Of a DNA stretch of 64,000 bases, positions 23,620 to 59,064 are shown one piece after another. The translations under genes and the position numbers were made by a program. The DNA lies in contig NC_092578.1 of the NCBI RefSeq assembly GCF_037975245.1, positions 8,774,501 to 8,838,500 on the forward strand, given 5' to 3'. How positions within the stretch are numbered: position 1 is the first letter of the stretch; the number at the start of each line of letters is the position of its first letter. The notes below the pieces were generated by a model. It saw nothing but the letters and a program-made list of their open reading frames with translations, was not told the DNA's origin and did no database searches. Source of the stretch: Apostichopus japonicus. Its lineage: Eukaryota; Echinodermata; Holothuroidea; Aspidochirotida; Stichopodidae.

Positions 23620-25600
23620 ACTAAAAAGTCTCCAATACATACATTAACAAATCTCGATCCACCATGGCAAAGGCTTTCTGCTGATCAAGAGAGACCAGTA
23701 CACATGGTAGATTTTACGCTCAATAACAAAGTCGGTCAAGTCGCGCATCAACCACAAGTACTGCTGGATGCAATGACCATTCACTGCGCAAGTCTGGCAA
23801 ACATCCACAAGATGAGGCATAGCCAGTGCATGGCGATTGCACGAAACCATATAGCCAGCACTTTTAGACCACGTTTAACAAGGTTATTGGGCGCGTTTTA
23901 TGAGGACTCAAAGGGTTCCCATACTTGGGCAGCAAAGCTATCATGCCCAGACGTTGACATTGGTTTAAAGTTCGTCTTGAGAGGCGTCTTCGAAGACGGC
24001 CCTGACATCGGGTCCTATCATGGCCCAAAAAGTGCGGTAAAATTCCCATGGCGATTGCACGAAACCATAGCCAGCACTTTTAGTCCACGTGTAACAAGGT
24101 TATTTAGGCGCTTTTACGAGGACTCAAAGGGTTCCCATACTTGGGCAGCAAAGCTATCATGCACAGACGTTGACATTGGTTTAAAAGTTCGTCTTGAGAG
24201 GCGTCTTCGAAGACGGCCCTGACATCGGGTCCTATCAATTCATGGCCTAAAAAGTGCGGTAGAATTCCTTCTGAAGCCCGTCCGAACCAGGGGACTTGCC
24301 GTTCTTCATCTTTGACAGGGCCTTCCAATGCTCAACAGTGATTATTCTACCCCCTAAAGTCTCATTGACCCCGTGGGAACAGTTTTTGAGATGCCCCTAA
24401 GTAGATCGGCTATTGGGCGCTTTTTACGAGGACTAAAAGGGTTCCCATTCTTGGGCAGCAAAGCTATCATGCCCAGACGTTGACATTGGTTTAAAGTTCG
24501 TCTTGAGGACTCAAAGGGTTCCCATACTTGGGCAGCAAAGCTATCATGCACAGACGTTGACATTGGTTTAAAAGTTCGTCTTGAGAGGCGTCTTCGAAGA
24601 CGGCCCTGACATCGGGTCCTATCAATTCATGGCCTAAAAAGTGCGGTAGAATTCCTTCTGAAGCCCGTCCGAACCAGGGGACTTGCCGTTCTTCATCTTT
24701 GACAGGGCCTTCCAATGCTCAACAGTGATTATTCTACCCCCTAAAGTCTCATTGACCCCGTGGGAACAGTTTTTGAGATGCCCCTAAGTAGATCGGCTAT
24801 TGGGCGCTTTTTACGAGGACTAAAAGGGTTCCCATTCTTGGGCAGCAAAGCTATCATGCCCAGACGTTGACATTGGTTTAAAGTTCGTCTTGAGAGGCGT
24901 CTTCGAAGACGGCCCTGACATCGGGTCCTATCATGGCCCAAAAAGTGCGGTAAAATTCCCATGGCGATTGCACGAAACCATAGCCAGCACTTTTAGTCCA
25001 CGTGTAACAAGGTTATTTAGGCGCTTTTAACGAGGACTCAAAGGGTTCCCATACTTGGGCAGCAAAGCTATCATGCACAGACGTTGACATTGGTTTAAAG
25101 TTCGTCTTGAGAGGCGTCTTCGAAGACGGCCCTGACATCGGGTCCTATCAATTCATGGCCTAAAAAGTGCGGTAGAATTCCTTCTGAAGCCCGTCCGAAC
25201 CAGGGGACTTGCCGTTCTTCATCTTTGACAGGGCCTTCCAATGCTCGACAGTGATTATTCTACCCCCTAAAGTCTCATTGACCCCGTGGGAACAGTTTTT
25301 GAGATGCCCCTAAGTAGATCGGCCTGTGCCGACAAGTCGACATTGCCACGCGTAAACAAACTTGACTAAAAATCTTTGTACACACGGAAAATGCCGTGGG
25401 GGTTACTAACAGCGACTTTCAACATCGCGCACTGTTGGGACACGTCTGTCAACCGCCGATAAGCTAACGGACTGGTAAAATTTCAGGGAAGGGCGCTCCT
25501 CAGCCTCCAAAAACATTAACAGGGCTTTGAAAGCCTTCTAGCTGGGCTCAGGAACCTGTCCGTTATTTCACATTCCTGTGTTTAGACGCATCCTCAATGG
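23620..25600 (-). mobile_element. LINE reverse transcriptase fragments, internally tandem-duplicated
   Basis: Minus-strand frames spell a LINE RT in pieces: WKALSKMKNGKSPGSDGLQK, then [53 protein letters not shown] and [18 protein letters not shown]. The style resembles the L1/Tx1 group. It is broken by stops and frameshifts. A core segment (CAGACGTTGACATTGGTTTA) occurs six times, near 23950, 24165, 24474, 24551, 24858 and 25077, so it was rearranged after insertion. The part at 25330-25600 may be upstream ORF2. Confidence 0.8.
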
Positions 25601-25619
25601 AGGCACTCAGTTATCCCCC

Positions 25620-26020
25620 CTCCCCCACACCCTACCCGTTTCCTCCATTCACTTTGAGTAGCAACGTGACGTCGATATAACAAAGGTCTTTGTATATTCG
25701 TCTCCATTGTTCGGATGGCATTGCTAATATAGATTCTTCTCATTTATAAGGACAACAGCCAGAGCAAAACAAATAACAAAAACATTTCCCCATTTAATGT
25801 CATATATTAAACATTCAAAAACCATAGACGAAAAACAAGATACCTTAGTTTTAATATTGACAAATTTATATATCTATATATATATATATGTCACTGATAT
25901 TGTAAACATTTATTTGAGGCCAAGAAAATCATTTTTTCCCCCAACGATGACGTTTGTATTACGTGTATAGGGAACTGGCTTGATTGTATCTGTGCTACTG
26001 GTCCAACCATATTCTATGAT
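25620..26020. other. no gene seen
   Basis: Holds a C-rich stretch at 25615-25640 and a short (TA)n near 25870. No supported coding signal. Confidence 0.45.
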
Positions 26021-26021
26021 G

Positions 26022-26105
26022 AACCTCCGATGTTGAGCGGGTCATTTCTCAATATACAAAAATATCATACAAATGATGCAGAAATGAAACCTGCTCTTAC
26101 ATATT
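26022..26105. repeat. direct repeat with 22945-23035, copy 2
   Basis: Repeats ACCTCCGATGTTGA and GATGCAGAAATGAAACCTGC of copy 1 in the same orientation. Confidence 0.75.
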
Positions 26106-26535
26106 ACATATACATACATACATACTTTTATAAAGCGCAAACTCCATATCATCAATGCGCTAAAATTTACAACAAAAATAATGCCACCAAAATGTACAAT
26201 TAATTAAACAGGTAAGTCTTAAGGTTTTTTATTGTTGAACAATGCAACAGAATTAGAATTACGTATATGAGAGGGAAGAGAGTTCCAAAACACAGGACCT
26301 GCACTGGAAAAGGCGCCCTCACCCACCCGTTTCTTAGAAGATGATGTAAGAAGCAGGGTCCCATCCATTGCATACCTGGTAACGGGACCAGATAATGGTG
26401 CGGTTTTTCGCTGAAGCATGTTAGAGAGATAAGTCGGGGCTCCACGATTCATACATTTATACACATAAAGACATAATTAAAATTGGATTCTTTCACGGAT
26501 AAGTAACCAATGCAGGGCACGTAGAAGAGGTTTTT
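26105..26535 (-). mobile_element. LINE 3' end (L2/CR1-like), ORF2 C-terminus remnant
   Basis: The minus-strand frames give ALHWLLIRERIQF, KCMNRGAPTYLSNMLQRK, then AFSSAGPVFWNSLPSHIRNS. This is the usual C-terminal signature (LHWLP, APTYL, WNSLP) of L2/CR1-type ORF2. It carries at least one stop and one frameshift. A TATA/CATA-rich tail with AGCGC motifs lies at its 3' side. Confidence 0.8.
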
Positions 26536-26828
26536 GGCTATCTAACCTAGCTGCCGTATAACAGTATATTTATTATACGCTGTAGATTTTCAATCAAAGA
26601 GATTGAAATAAAGTTTGATGAATTGAATTGAGTTGGAAAATAGTACAAATGATAGGTGAGGCTATGTGCATGAGTTCCTAAAATGCGATTCCAATATAGA
26701 AGGGGTAGGGGGTGGGGTGGGGTCTGTGGATCCTCCTTCCCCAAAAGTTGTATTCTGAGGCGTATTTATACTATACAAATTAAGTTATAATTAGGTCTTA
26801 ACACACAGTTTAAATATGAAAATTGAAA

Positions 26829-27010
26829 CTAAAATTCCTGACTGACTGCCTGATACGTGTAAATTTTCCTCCACTTGAAGTATGACCATCCTGGACAATC
26901 TGAAAATGTTAAAATTTCCATTCTTTCGGAATTAAAAGATGGATGCTCCATATCATCATCACCCCAGTGATTTATTAGGTCACATAAGTCCCGAAAGGTC
27001 CCTAAACATT
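26829..27010 (-). CDS. possible last exon of receptor kinase gene (candidate)
   Basis: After a CTTCTTACAG acceptor, a 182-nt frame runs from CLGTFRDLCDLINHWGDDDM to YTYQAVSQEF and a TAG. It begins with two bases of a split codon, but the preceding placed exon ends in phase 0, so either a further exon lies in 27011-27641 or this is not part of the gene. Confidence 0.3.
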
Positions 27011-27641
27011 CTGTAAGAAGAGAGAAAGAATAACAGGAAGAAAACAAATTGTAAGTTTTGTGTTTGTTTCATTTGTCTGTATTTATAATATTTACGACCT
27101 TCCATAAGAAGTATATGAGGTGTTATGTGCTGCCCAGTGTCATATCCGAAGTGAACTGGCGACCTCATCAAGAAAGTCCCGAATAAGCATCGTTCTGTGG
27201 TTACGTGCAAATTGTGACTGTGCCTCTAGGTTATGTATTAACTAAATAAGTTTTTCTTTCGTTTGGAGAGGGGTTGGGGGACGGTAGTTATGAAAGGGTT
27301 AAGTGCGGCACAGAGGGTGGGGCCTAAATTTTTAATTAAACATATATGATAGCGATCTGATAATATATCTATATATGGCTTTGAAAAGTCCTGCTCCATT
27401 TCGTGTCAGAGGGCTGTTTTTTTTTTAACATGTTGATGCAGTAGTACTGATTGTGATATTAATCTCTGTTTCTCTCTGTATATATTTCACAGTTCGTGAA
27501 GGAACTTATTTTCCAACGGAGTAAGATTTGTCTAAGCTATTTTGGGAGGTTGATCGTCAAAGTGATCTGCATCACATAGACCAAGTGGGCAATAGGTGGG
27601 TTTTCTACGCATGCTGATATGTAACGTGTATCTAACATTAC
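27011..27641. other. kinase 3' intron or tail, unresolved
   Basis: A further exon (phase 0 to 1) may lie here. A weak candidate, GTAACCACAG to GTCGTA at about 27197-27110 on the minus strand, reads CLFGTFLMRSPVHFGYDTGQ but has the wrong entry phase. Confidence 0.3.
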
Positions 27642-51621
<23,980 letters not shown>

Positions 51622-51830
51622 GGTCCACCAGCAACCTATGAGAAGAAGGGAGGGAACCTGATGAACATCATAAAAGTGTCAACAACAAAAAACAGACTAC
51701 TACAAAAATAGAAATGTCAATAGTTTATAAAAACAAACTTAGAATAACAAAGTTTTTGAAGTATTCTTCTAAAATTTTGAGTTTAGACTTCAACCTTCCT
51801 ATTAGACACTGTTAAATTGCGACTGCTACC

Positions 51831-52140
51831 ATGGAGTTCATTCGGATGGCTAATACGATTAAAGCAGGCCAAAACCATCCTCTACATTCTTCATTAAACA
51901 ATATGCTAACAAAATCTTCCAGAAATCTAAGAAATCGACTATGCTTGCCAAAATATAGAATACAGCTTTTTAGAATCTCATTTATCCATCGTGCTGCAAT
52001 ATTCTTTCAACCTAAGCTTTTGGATCCTTTGATTTAGAGTAAATTTTTGAAACTTATCTCATCTTATAACATCTTAACATTGTTTCTCTTTAATATTTTT
52101 TATGTTTGTACTCCTTTTAATAAATATTTTATGTTTATAC
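51831..52140 (+). mobile_element. LINE ORF2 C-terminal remnant (candidate)
   Basis: The frame ends RNLRNRLCLPKYRIQLFRIS and FIHRAAIFF, resembling the R-x-PK-R-x-SF-x-RAA signature of LINE ORF2 C-termini, and is followed by an AT-rich tail. It is short and single. Confidence 0.4.
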
Positions 52141-52149
52141 TGGATTGAA

Positions 52150-52865
52150 AAAATGCAATGAAATTAAATGAAGAGAGGAATTTGTCCCTTAGTTGTTGAA
52201 TTGTTTGATCTACCGATTGGATGTTAGCTATGTTGGTTGTTGTGTATAGCTGTTTGTTTCTGGAGGTAGGTGGTGGGCGATTCTGCATGCTTTCCCCTGG
52301 GAGGCTTCCAGATGTTTTCTGTTTGTGCTGAGTTGATATGGGCTATGGTAGGAGCTGCATATTCGAAGAGCGGCCTGCTAATCATCTTTTTAAATCTTCA
52401 TGGTTGTGAGTGGTGATGCTCTGGGGTTTTACGATGATCCAGCCATTCTTCGTAGTAGATTCACGAGTTGACTGACCCTCTTGTGGGTGTTTTGATGGTG
52501 GTGCCCGAGGGTGAGTTTTTGTTTATCGATGGTTATTCCCAGGAAGCGAACTTGATTGGCGAATGGTATGACGATGTTGCTGGGTGTAAGATGTGGTTTC
52601 CTCCTTAATCTGTTGTGTTTGGCGATGTAGAGAATCTGTGACTTGGTTGGGTTGAGTTCCATTCTCCAATCGTCGCAACAGTTGTGTATTCGGATGATAT
52701 AGCGTTGTGGGTATTCCTCTGCTCTGTGTGACTGGTTGTGGCTGGTCCATGTGGCGATGTCATCAGCATACTGCGAATTTTTAATGTAAGCGTTGTCTGG
52801 TTGAGAGATGTCTCCGGCGTACAAGATGTATAGGATCGGGCTGATGACGTTTCCGTTGGGCGTTT
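52150..52865 (-). mobile_element. LINE reverse transcriptase fragment
   Basis: Minus strand: NGNVISPILYILYAGDISQP, then QYADDIATWTSHNQ (the YADD catalytic motif), WRMELNPTKSQILYIAKHNR, VRFLGITIDKQKLTLGHH, then KACRIAHHLPP in another frame. The order fits non-LTR RT and thumb. Stops at both ends show it is dead and 5'-truncated. Confidence 0.88.
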
Positions 52866-53009
52866 AGCGGTGGTGAGGTGTAGTGGTGAGGAGAATAATG
52901 TGCCAATTTAAAAAATAATCACGCGGCAGCTTATTTAACCAGCCCGGACACTAGTATATATATATTCAGTTAGAAAATATTAGTAGTTTTTACAAACCTG
53001 CATAACAAG

Positions 53010-53138
53010 GCAATTACGGTATAGGTGGTGTGGTTACTATCAATTTCAACGGTTTTCTCGAAGTGAACTTCGAGGCAATTCCAAGCGACGAACACTGGCC
53101 CATATATCGCACGGGTAACGCTACCAGTATCGGCAAAG
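53010..53138 (+). pseudogene. orphan exon-like frame, possible receptor ectodomain remnant
   Basis: A 129-nt open frame between an AAG acceptor-like site and GTAAAC. It starts with two bases of a split Gly codon and ends phase 1. It reads NYGIGGVVTINFNGFLEVNF, then EAIPSDEHWPIYRTGNATSI. The opening GNY matches kinase exon 3, and the FLEVNFE part resembles exon 2 strands. It could be a relic of a third paralogue or chance. Confidence 0.35.
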
Positions 53139-53580
53139 GTAAACAGTAGAACACATACTACATTAAATGATATAGTAATCCTATCTCAACGTGTCGTATC
53201 CGTTTCGTCAGTGAATGAAGCTCAAATCAATTTCATAAATGGTTCACACAAAATTCGCATTTATGTTTAGCAAGTTCGTCCTACTAAGTCACAGTCAATG
53301 CTCAAGCACTATAGGTTTTTCTTTTCGCACATTGTTGTTTTTCAATAGAAATTCCCTAGACATCGTACGTTTAATAGTAAATTCTTATTTTGTTTTTTGC
53401 AAGTTAGGCCGTTCTGTTCATGCCATTGACTTTTTTCTTTACTAATATAATAAACGCATGCAAGTGTACAGCCGCAGTGTGGCCTTTCAGTGAACGATAT
53501 ACATACACCAACGCAATAAACGCGGTACGCTATATCAAAATTGTATCAGTTTTATTGTGTTTGCTTCGTAATGATTCCAA

Positions 53581-53581
<1 letters not shown>

Positions 53582-53657
<76 letters not shown>

Positions 53658-53661
53658 TTCT

Positions 53662-53712
<51 letters not shown>
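53582..53712. repeat. (TA)n microsatellite, tail of SINE locus B
   Basis: TA array at the 3' side (minus sense) of the two-headed SINE at 53713-54300. Confidence 0.93.
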
Positions 53713-53716
<4 letters not shown>

Positions 53717-54300
53717 TTATATATACAATTTTAGTGAGTTGGAAAATCCAGAACAGTGAGAAAACTACCATCCTCCACCGGGATTCGAAACCGGGCCTCC
53801 CGCTTTATATGCGGACACCCTAACTACTAGGATATGGACGCTGATTGTATGTCCAGAGGTTCGAAACCGTTAAGGAAGGTCGTAATTCCACTGTAGGCGT
53901 TTGTCACCTGATTTGGTGACATATTTGCCCTAGTCTAGAGAGCAAACATGATGCTAACCAACTCGAAATCATTTATGATTCCTAAAGCCGGATCTCAAAA
54001 GAGATACTTTGAACAGACTCTGTTAAATCAAATGGAGGTAGACCACAAAGGCGAATGAATATATATACTTGAAATTGCGAAGAGTTGGAAAATCCAGAAC
54101 AGTGAAAAACCTTCATGCCTCCGCCGGGATTCGAACTCAGGCCTCCCGCTTTATATGTGGACACCCAAACCACTAGGCTATGGACGCTGATTGTATGTCA
54201 GGAGGTTATAAACCGATAAGGAAGGTCGTAATTCCACTGTAGGCGTTTGTCACCTGTATCGAATAATACAAGTTCTGTTTTGGTGACACCAGGAGGACTA
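53713..54300 (-). mobile_element. two-headed tRNA-derived SINE-like element, locus B
   Basis: Same architecture as 11025-11610: leader, tRNA-like head (about 54195-54115), body with GATTCCTAAAGCCGGATCTC on the + strand, leader again, second head (about 53850-53775), then the (TA)n tail. Head offset is about 346 bp. Keeping the order at two loci shows a dimeric element rather than two chance insertions. Confidence 0.8.
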
Positions 54301-56160
54301 GTCAAGTTCTTCCCTCACTGATTGTAAAGAAAACCCGACTGAACCCTGGGCCCCTCCCCTCTCACCCACTTGTGCATGCCACTAGTCTATACAGGTAGAA
54401 TCTCCCCTTAAGTTTTCTAAACGAGCCCAGTTTGAGAGTGAAGGGTCCTTTCTTTTAGTGGTTTATCTGATTGGAGGGGCGGGGTTGGTGTCTCAACTAC
54501 ATTCTTAATCCTAAGCTTCTCTCAAATGCACACTGAAGAGGGCTGATATCCACTATTGTATAACCCCCCTCCTTGTTTGAAGGTCAGTTTCCCTTACTTT
54601 AGCTTCAAAAGGGCTCTTTCATAGGTTACTAAAATGGAAAAGAGTATCTCTTCGAAAACTGGGAACTTGAAGTGTATCAAGGTGACATTTATAATATAGA
54701 ATTGTTTAAAGAAAAAAGTGAATGCGACATAATTACTAAAACATGCAAATAAATTCATTAGACAAACAGAGAATTTTACTATAACGATTTTTTCCTAACA
54801 AAATACCACTATCCTTTTGCCTAATTAGCTACTCCAAAGTAATCTCTCTCTTTTTTTTTTTAAAACTAGAAGAAGAAATAAAAAGCCCAAAGATTGAACC
54901 ACTCCATTGGCAGCTTTCAAAGAAGTTCAACGTCGAAACAGTGTGTCCCACTGTCGTAAAGTCAAACTTCTTCATCTCGATAAAGAGGTTTAGTTCATAT
55001 GATAAGCAGCATAATTCAATGAAGTTTATATTTATAGTGGATGGTGATGTCAATTCTTCTAAAACAATGGTTCTAAACCATTTCCACTATTCGCACCCTT
55101 TTAACAATTGAAAACCAACTTTTGCACAACCTTTACCAGCGGCTGTGCGTAAGCGCTGTGGCGCATACATTCGTTGTTTAGCCTCCACGTCTTTAGCTTC
55201 GCACACTTGGAACCCTCCCTCTCAGCCACCCCTCCCCCACTATACCCCTCACTCTGTTCTATATGAGTATTATATATAACGATCTTGCCCTGTGCTGTCT
55301 TTACAAAACTAGTGTAGCTTATTAAACACAAAGCCTTTGGAAATTTTACCATATGATTCATACCATAGTTATTACAACTATTTAAAGGCATATACGTGCC
55401 TAATCTCCACCCACCTCTCTCTCTCTCTCTATTCATATATCATAGTGCGTTCACAAAATGGACGCATTTTACAAGCAGAATAGTCACTTTGCAATTGACG
55501 TAGGTTATATTGTATACAGTGACGCACATTAAAATATCCCAATGCCAAATAACCGCAACTTTTGTTATAATTTCAATTGTTCCATTTCAATATTTCGACA
55601 TCACACTTGAATAACTCCAAATTATACCACACCGTATATGCTAACTTCCAAATTAGCCTGTGTCGTAGTTTCAATGTAAATAGTTTACATTCATTTCGTG
55701 GATCCAACGGACTGCGTGTTTTCTAAGCTGAAGCACTTTTTCTAGTTATTTGGTGATTTACTGTAGTAAGTATTACACGTAAAACTGTTATCCTTTCGGC
55801 TTTAATTTTCATTAAATCTTATCTTCATAGTGTTTTACGTGTGTGTTATCAAATCAATGCATGATTAACGTAGCAATTAACGTTCTTTTCTTCTATCGTA
55901 AAGCTCGTTTTATAAATCTTCTAGTTTTCTAAATACGTTACAGTGCGGTGTGTGGGTGTGTAAGTATATAGGCCTATACTGCATGTAATTCTGTTTATCT
56001 TTGTGTCGTAAATTTTTACAGAAGCTGAACTTTTTGTGACTAGGTCTTTCTTATGGGATAATATTGTATACTTAGTCCTACCGACATTCAACAATATAAA
56101 TTCTGATCAGTGAAATCAAGGGTTTATTGTTAGGCGGAATGTGTGTCACTTTATATTGTA
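54300..56160. other. intergenic between divergent receptor genes, no gene seen
   Basis: No supported coding exon. A short CT repeat lies at 55412-55430. This 7-kb gap should include promoters for both divergent genes, but no clear core promoter is visible. Confidence 0.45.
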
Positions 56161-56169
56161 CCAACCAAT

Positions 56170-56417
56170 CAGACGCGTAGCCAAGGGGGGGGGGGGGCGA
56201 AGGGGCCAGCCGCCCCCGCCCCCCCTTGAGCATATTTTTTGTATATTTTTATGATATCGCTAGTAATTCAACGACAAAAAGGCTAAGATGCAACTTACAA
56301 GGCCTGGAAAAATTTTCATGGTGGCGCTACGCTTAGATAGTTTGCAATGCCGTACCTACGGCTCTGATAGTTTGCCTACATTTTCGCCCCCTTGGCAAAT
56401 TCCTCCCTACGCCCCTG
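56170..56417. mobile_element. hAT-like MITE with 8-bp target-site duplication
   Basis: Starts CAGACGCGTAGCC and ends CCTACGCCCCTG. CAACCAAT flanks both sides (56162-56169, 56418-56425), an 8-bp duplication as made by hAT transposases. The interior matches the reverse complement of segments at 8775-9130 and 63510-63720. Confidence 0.85.
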
Positions 56418-56966
56418 CAACCAATACTACTATATCACAGTGTGTAGGCCTATGCAGGGACGTACACTCACCAACTTTTCAAGGGGGTATGGATCGATTT
56501 AGAGGCCGACGGACTAGCTTCTTCTTGATCGACTGCGGTGATTGGCCGAGCAATGTTTCGAAAATAAACTAACACAAGCGGCAAAATTGTCAATCATTAC
56601 AATTGTACATTCCAACGCATTTGGAAGGCAGTTATGATCGTGTATTTTGTTATTGACTCTATAGGAGTAGAGATGGTGAGTTGAAGCTCCAAGTATAGCT
56701 CCTGCAGAAAGTCTCATATATCTCTTTCTTCTCGTCCCTAAAGCGATCTTACAAGCAAAAAACACACATGTCACAAAGAGGAGTTCCATTCCTCTGGAAA
56801 TGTATATTTTAAGCTCTTAAAGGTTCCTGGAAACTTCAGCAGTAGCAGCAGCGTGTGCAAATATTTGTTGTTCTCCTGTAGCGACTTTTTGAATCACAAA
56901 GAGTACAGCTATAGCATTTGAAAGGATAACATAATACTTTTATGACCTCAAAACACATTGCTTTAA

Positions 56967-57243
56967 CCCAGCAAACACAAATCGTTTATCATAACATTTT
57001 TAAAAGAGCCTCTAAAATATGTTTTTATAACGTTAAATGTGGTGTTATATAAAACGTCGGCATAAAGTTTTAATGAGATATTAATGTTATATTTATTTTA
57101 TATTCAAGTTTAACAAAAAAATGTTTTGAAATAATAGCCTGAAAACGTTTTCGTGACATATTTATTACACTATAAATAACGTTACCAAAACAAAAGACGA
57201 AACGTTTTAATAACGTTTTAAAAACGTTTTCGTGTTTGCTGGG
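56967..57243. mobile_element. MITE with CCCAGCAAACAC termini
   Basis: Terminal inverted repeats CCCAGCAAACAC / GTGTTTGCTGGG enclose about 277 bp rich in AACGTTTT-type repeats. No open frame. The target duplication is unclear. Confidence 0.8.
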
Positions 57244-57479
57244 AAATCCATTCCAAAAATCATTTGTCAAAGACAAATGGCGATGCCTATTATCCAAAGG
57301 ATCTTCTCTTGTTCAAGTATATGTAATTGAAAATTTAAAGATTGCAGAGTTATTGCAACTGATCATAACACAATGTATTATTACAGTAACAAATTATACA
57401 TGTATTGAAGAGCCGAGAACATCACCAGTTCATCGTCAAACTTTTCACGGCTTTTCTTCACATATCCATTCAGTTTTTT

Positions 57480-58165
57480 CAGTTTCCTTTATTACAGTAT
57501 AAATAACATTAAATTACAATTAATAAATAGGGGAGCATAAAATGTTATGATACATAACATTAAAATAACAATAACAATTCAAAGAAAAGCGATTAAAGGC
57601 AATACAAAAGTGGTATTTAAATGGTTCGTAACACAATCAACACGTTTCAAAATGTAAGGCAAATGGGAAGATTAAGGAAATAGTAATAAAGACACGTTAC
57701 ATCAAATCAAATTATTTTAAATGCCATTTTGAATAAACATAAATGCTTTGTATATAAATGAGTTTTTTGAAAATTGGAACCCTACAATTTGGTTTTTATT
57801 GCACGATTTCGTAAATTAGAGTTAGTTTGTAATATAGACAAAGTGATTTCAGTTCTTTATTACGAGGGTGTTTTACTATCCCTATGAATGTGCCTGGTGA
57901 GTCTGATCAATTCACTTTTAGCTGCACCATTAACCCCACCAGTAATGTTCTTATAATCCAACTTAAAAATCTTAGCACAATATTTTAAGAAAGCTCTCAT
58001 TCTTTGTTTATCACGAGTTAATGAGTAATGGTATACCAAACAGGAACAGCGTATATGAGACAGAATCGATGTAACAAATATTTGTTTCCTCACCTGTAAC
58101 TTGATAAACGGGACAAGGTATGTTAATGTAGATACAATGTAGTAAACTCTTAGCAATATGTTAGA
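57480..58165 (-). mobile_element. LINE remnant, ORF2 C-terminal part (candidate)
   Basis: The minus-strand frame reads LVYHYSLTRDKQRMRAFLKY, then CAKIFKLDYKNI, resembling the region after RT in some LINEs (a YxLTRDKxxMxxFLKYCxKI-type motif). It ends with stop at 57860 and an AT-rich tail toward 57480. Confidence 0.45.
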
Positions 58166-58544
58166 AAATATGACTGGTTAATGTTAGTATCTCATTAATG
58201 CGAACACCAATTATTATTAATGTACATAGTCATAGAAGACCAATTTGATTTGGGGGGGGGGGGGGGGCTGTAACGACTTTCCCGAAATATATAACCAAAA
58301 TTGTTCTTAATGTGTATATCATATAGACATTCATCGGTTGTAACATCGCCTGCCAATAACATGCAATCATTTGCCGTGTTATTACCCTTCCATATTGGTT
58401 ATAATTATTGGGGAAGTTGGTACAATAATAATGATAATAATAATATAAGTTTAACCATTGAAAAATACATTGCAAATGATATTTCTTTCAGTAGGTGCCT
58501 GAAAAATTCTCAGCATATTGCCCGAATTTTTTCCAAAATATTTG

Positions 58545-58592
58545 GTTGGGGGCTGCAGCCCCCAGCCCCCCCCCCCCGCCTCCTAGGCCTAT
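58545..58592. repeat. GC-rich MITE end fragment
   Basis: GGCTGCAGCCCCCAGCC and a C-run followed by GCCTCCTAGGCC resemble the GGCGTAGGAGGCG...GGCTGCAGCCCC edge at 63131-63172, inverted. Confidence 0.4.
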
Positions 58593-58928
58593 GTACACAG
58601 TCTCAGACACACGTTCAACCGTTGAGTCATCGATTACTACCCCTCTCGGTACAATTTCAATTTTGGTGGCTTTCCTGGCATACTTCCAATGTGATTTGAC
58701 ATAATTTGACGTATAGGCCTACAAGTTCATTTCAATTTTAAGATTGAAAGTAACATGCAATCTACAAACACCCTATAGAAGTTTTAAAACACAATGTTGA
58801 ACAATGAAATCATCTTTTGAAATTCAAATTTGAAATTCAATGTTTTGTTTTTGAAATGATCATAAAGATGCGATCGACTAACATTTTTCGTTTTCCTTTC
58901 AGTATGAGCCATTTAGTATACAACGAAT

Positions 58929-59064
58929 ATGAAGTACGTGTGGGTTAGGCTCACTTTCATTGTGATAGGATCGTTATGGTTAAGTTTCACCTCAGCCACC
59001 ATTACGCCTTTTACATTTTGCGGTTTTTTTGGACCAGTGACAAGAATGGAGTGCTGTAATTTGC
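58929..59064 (+). CDS. paralogue exon 1: signal peptide
   Basis: Met at 58929 starts a leader with basic residues then a hydrophobic core ([18 protein letters not shown]), followed by [24 protein letters not shown] donor follows at 59065, phase 1. Same layout as exon 1 of the minus-strand gene. Confidence 0.78.

Noticed and set aside
23213-23647. Ile/Tyr-rich frames of 144 codons (also at 39046-39566, 53420-53759 and 61828-62256)
   Set aside because: Translations of (TA)n arrays. No coding content.
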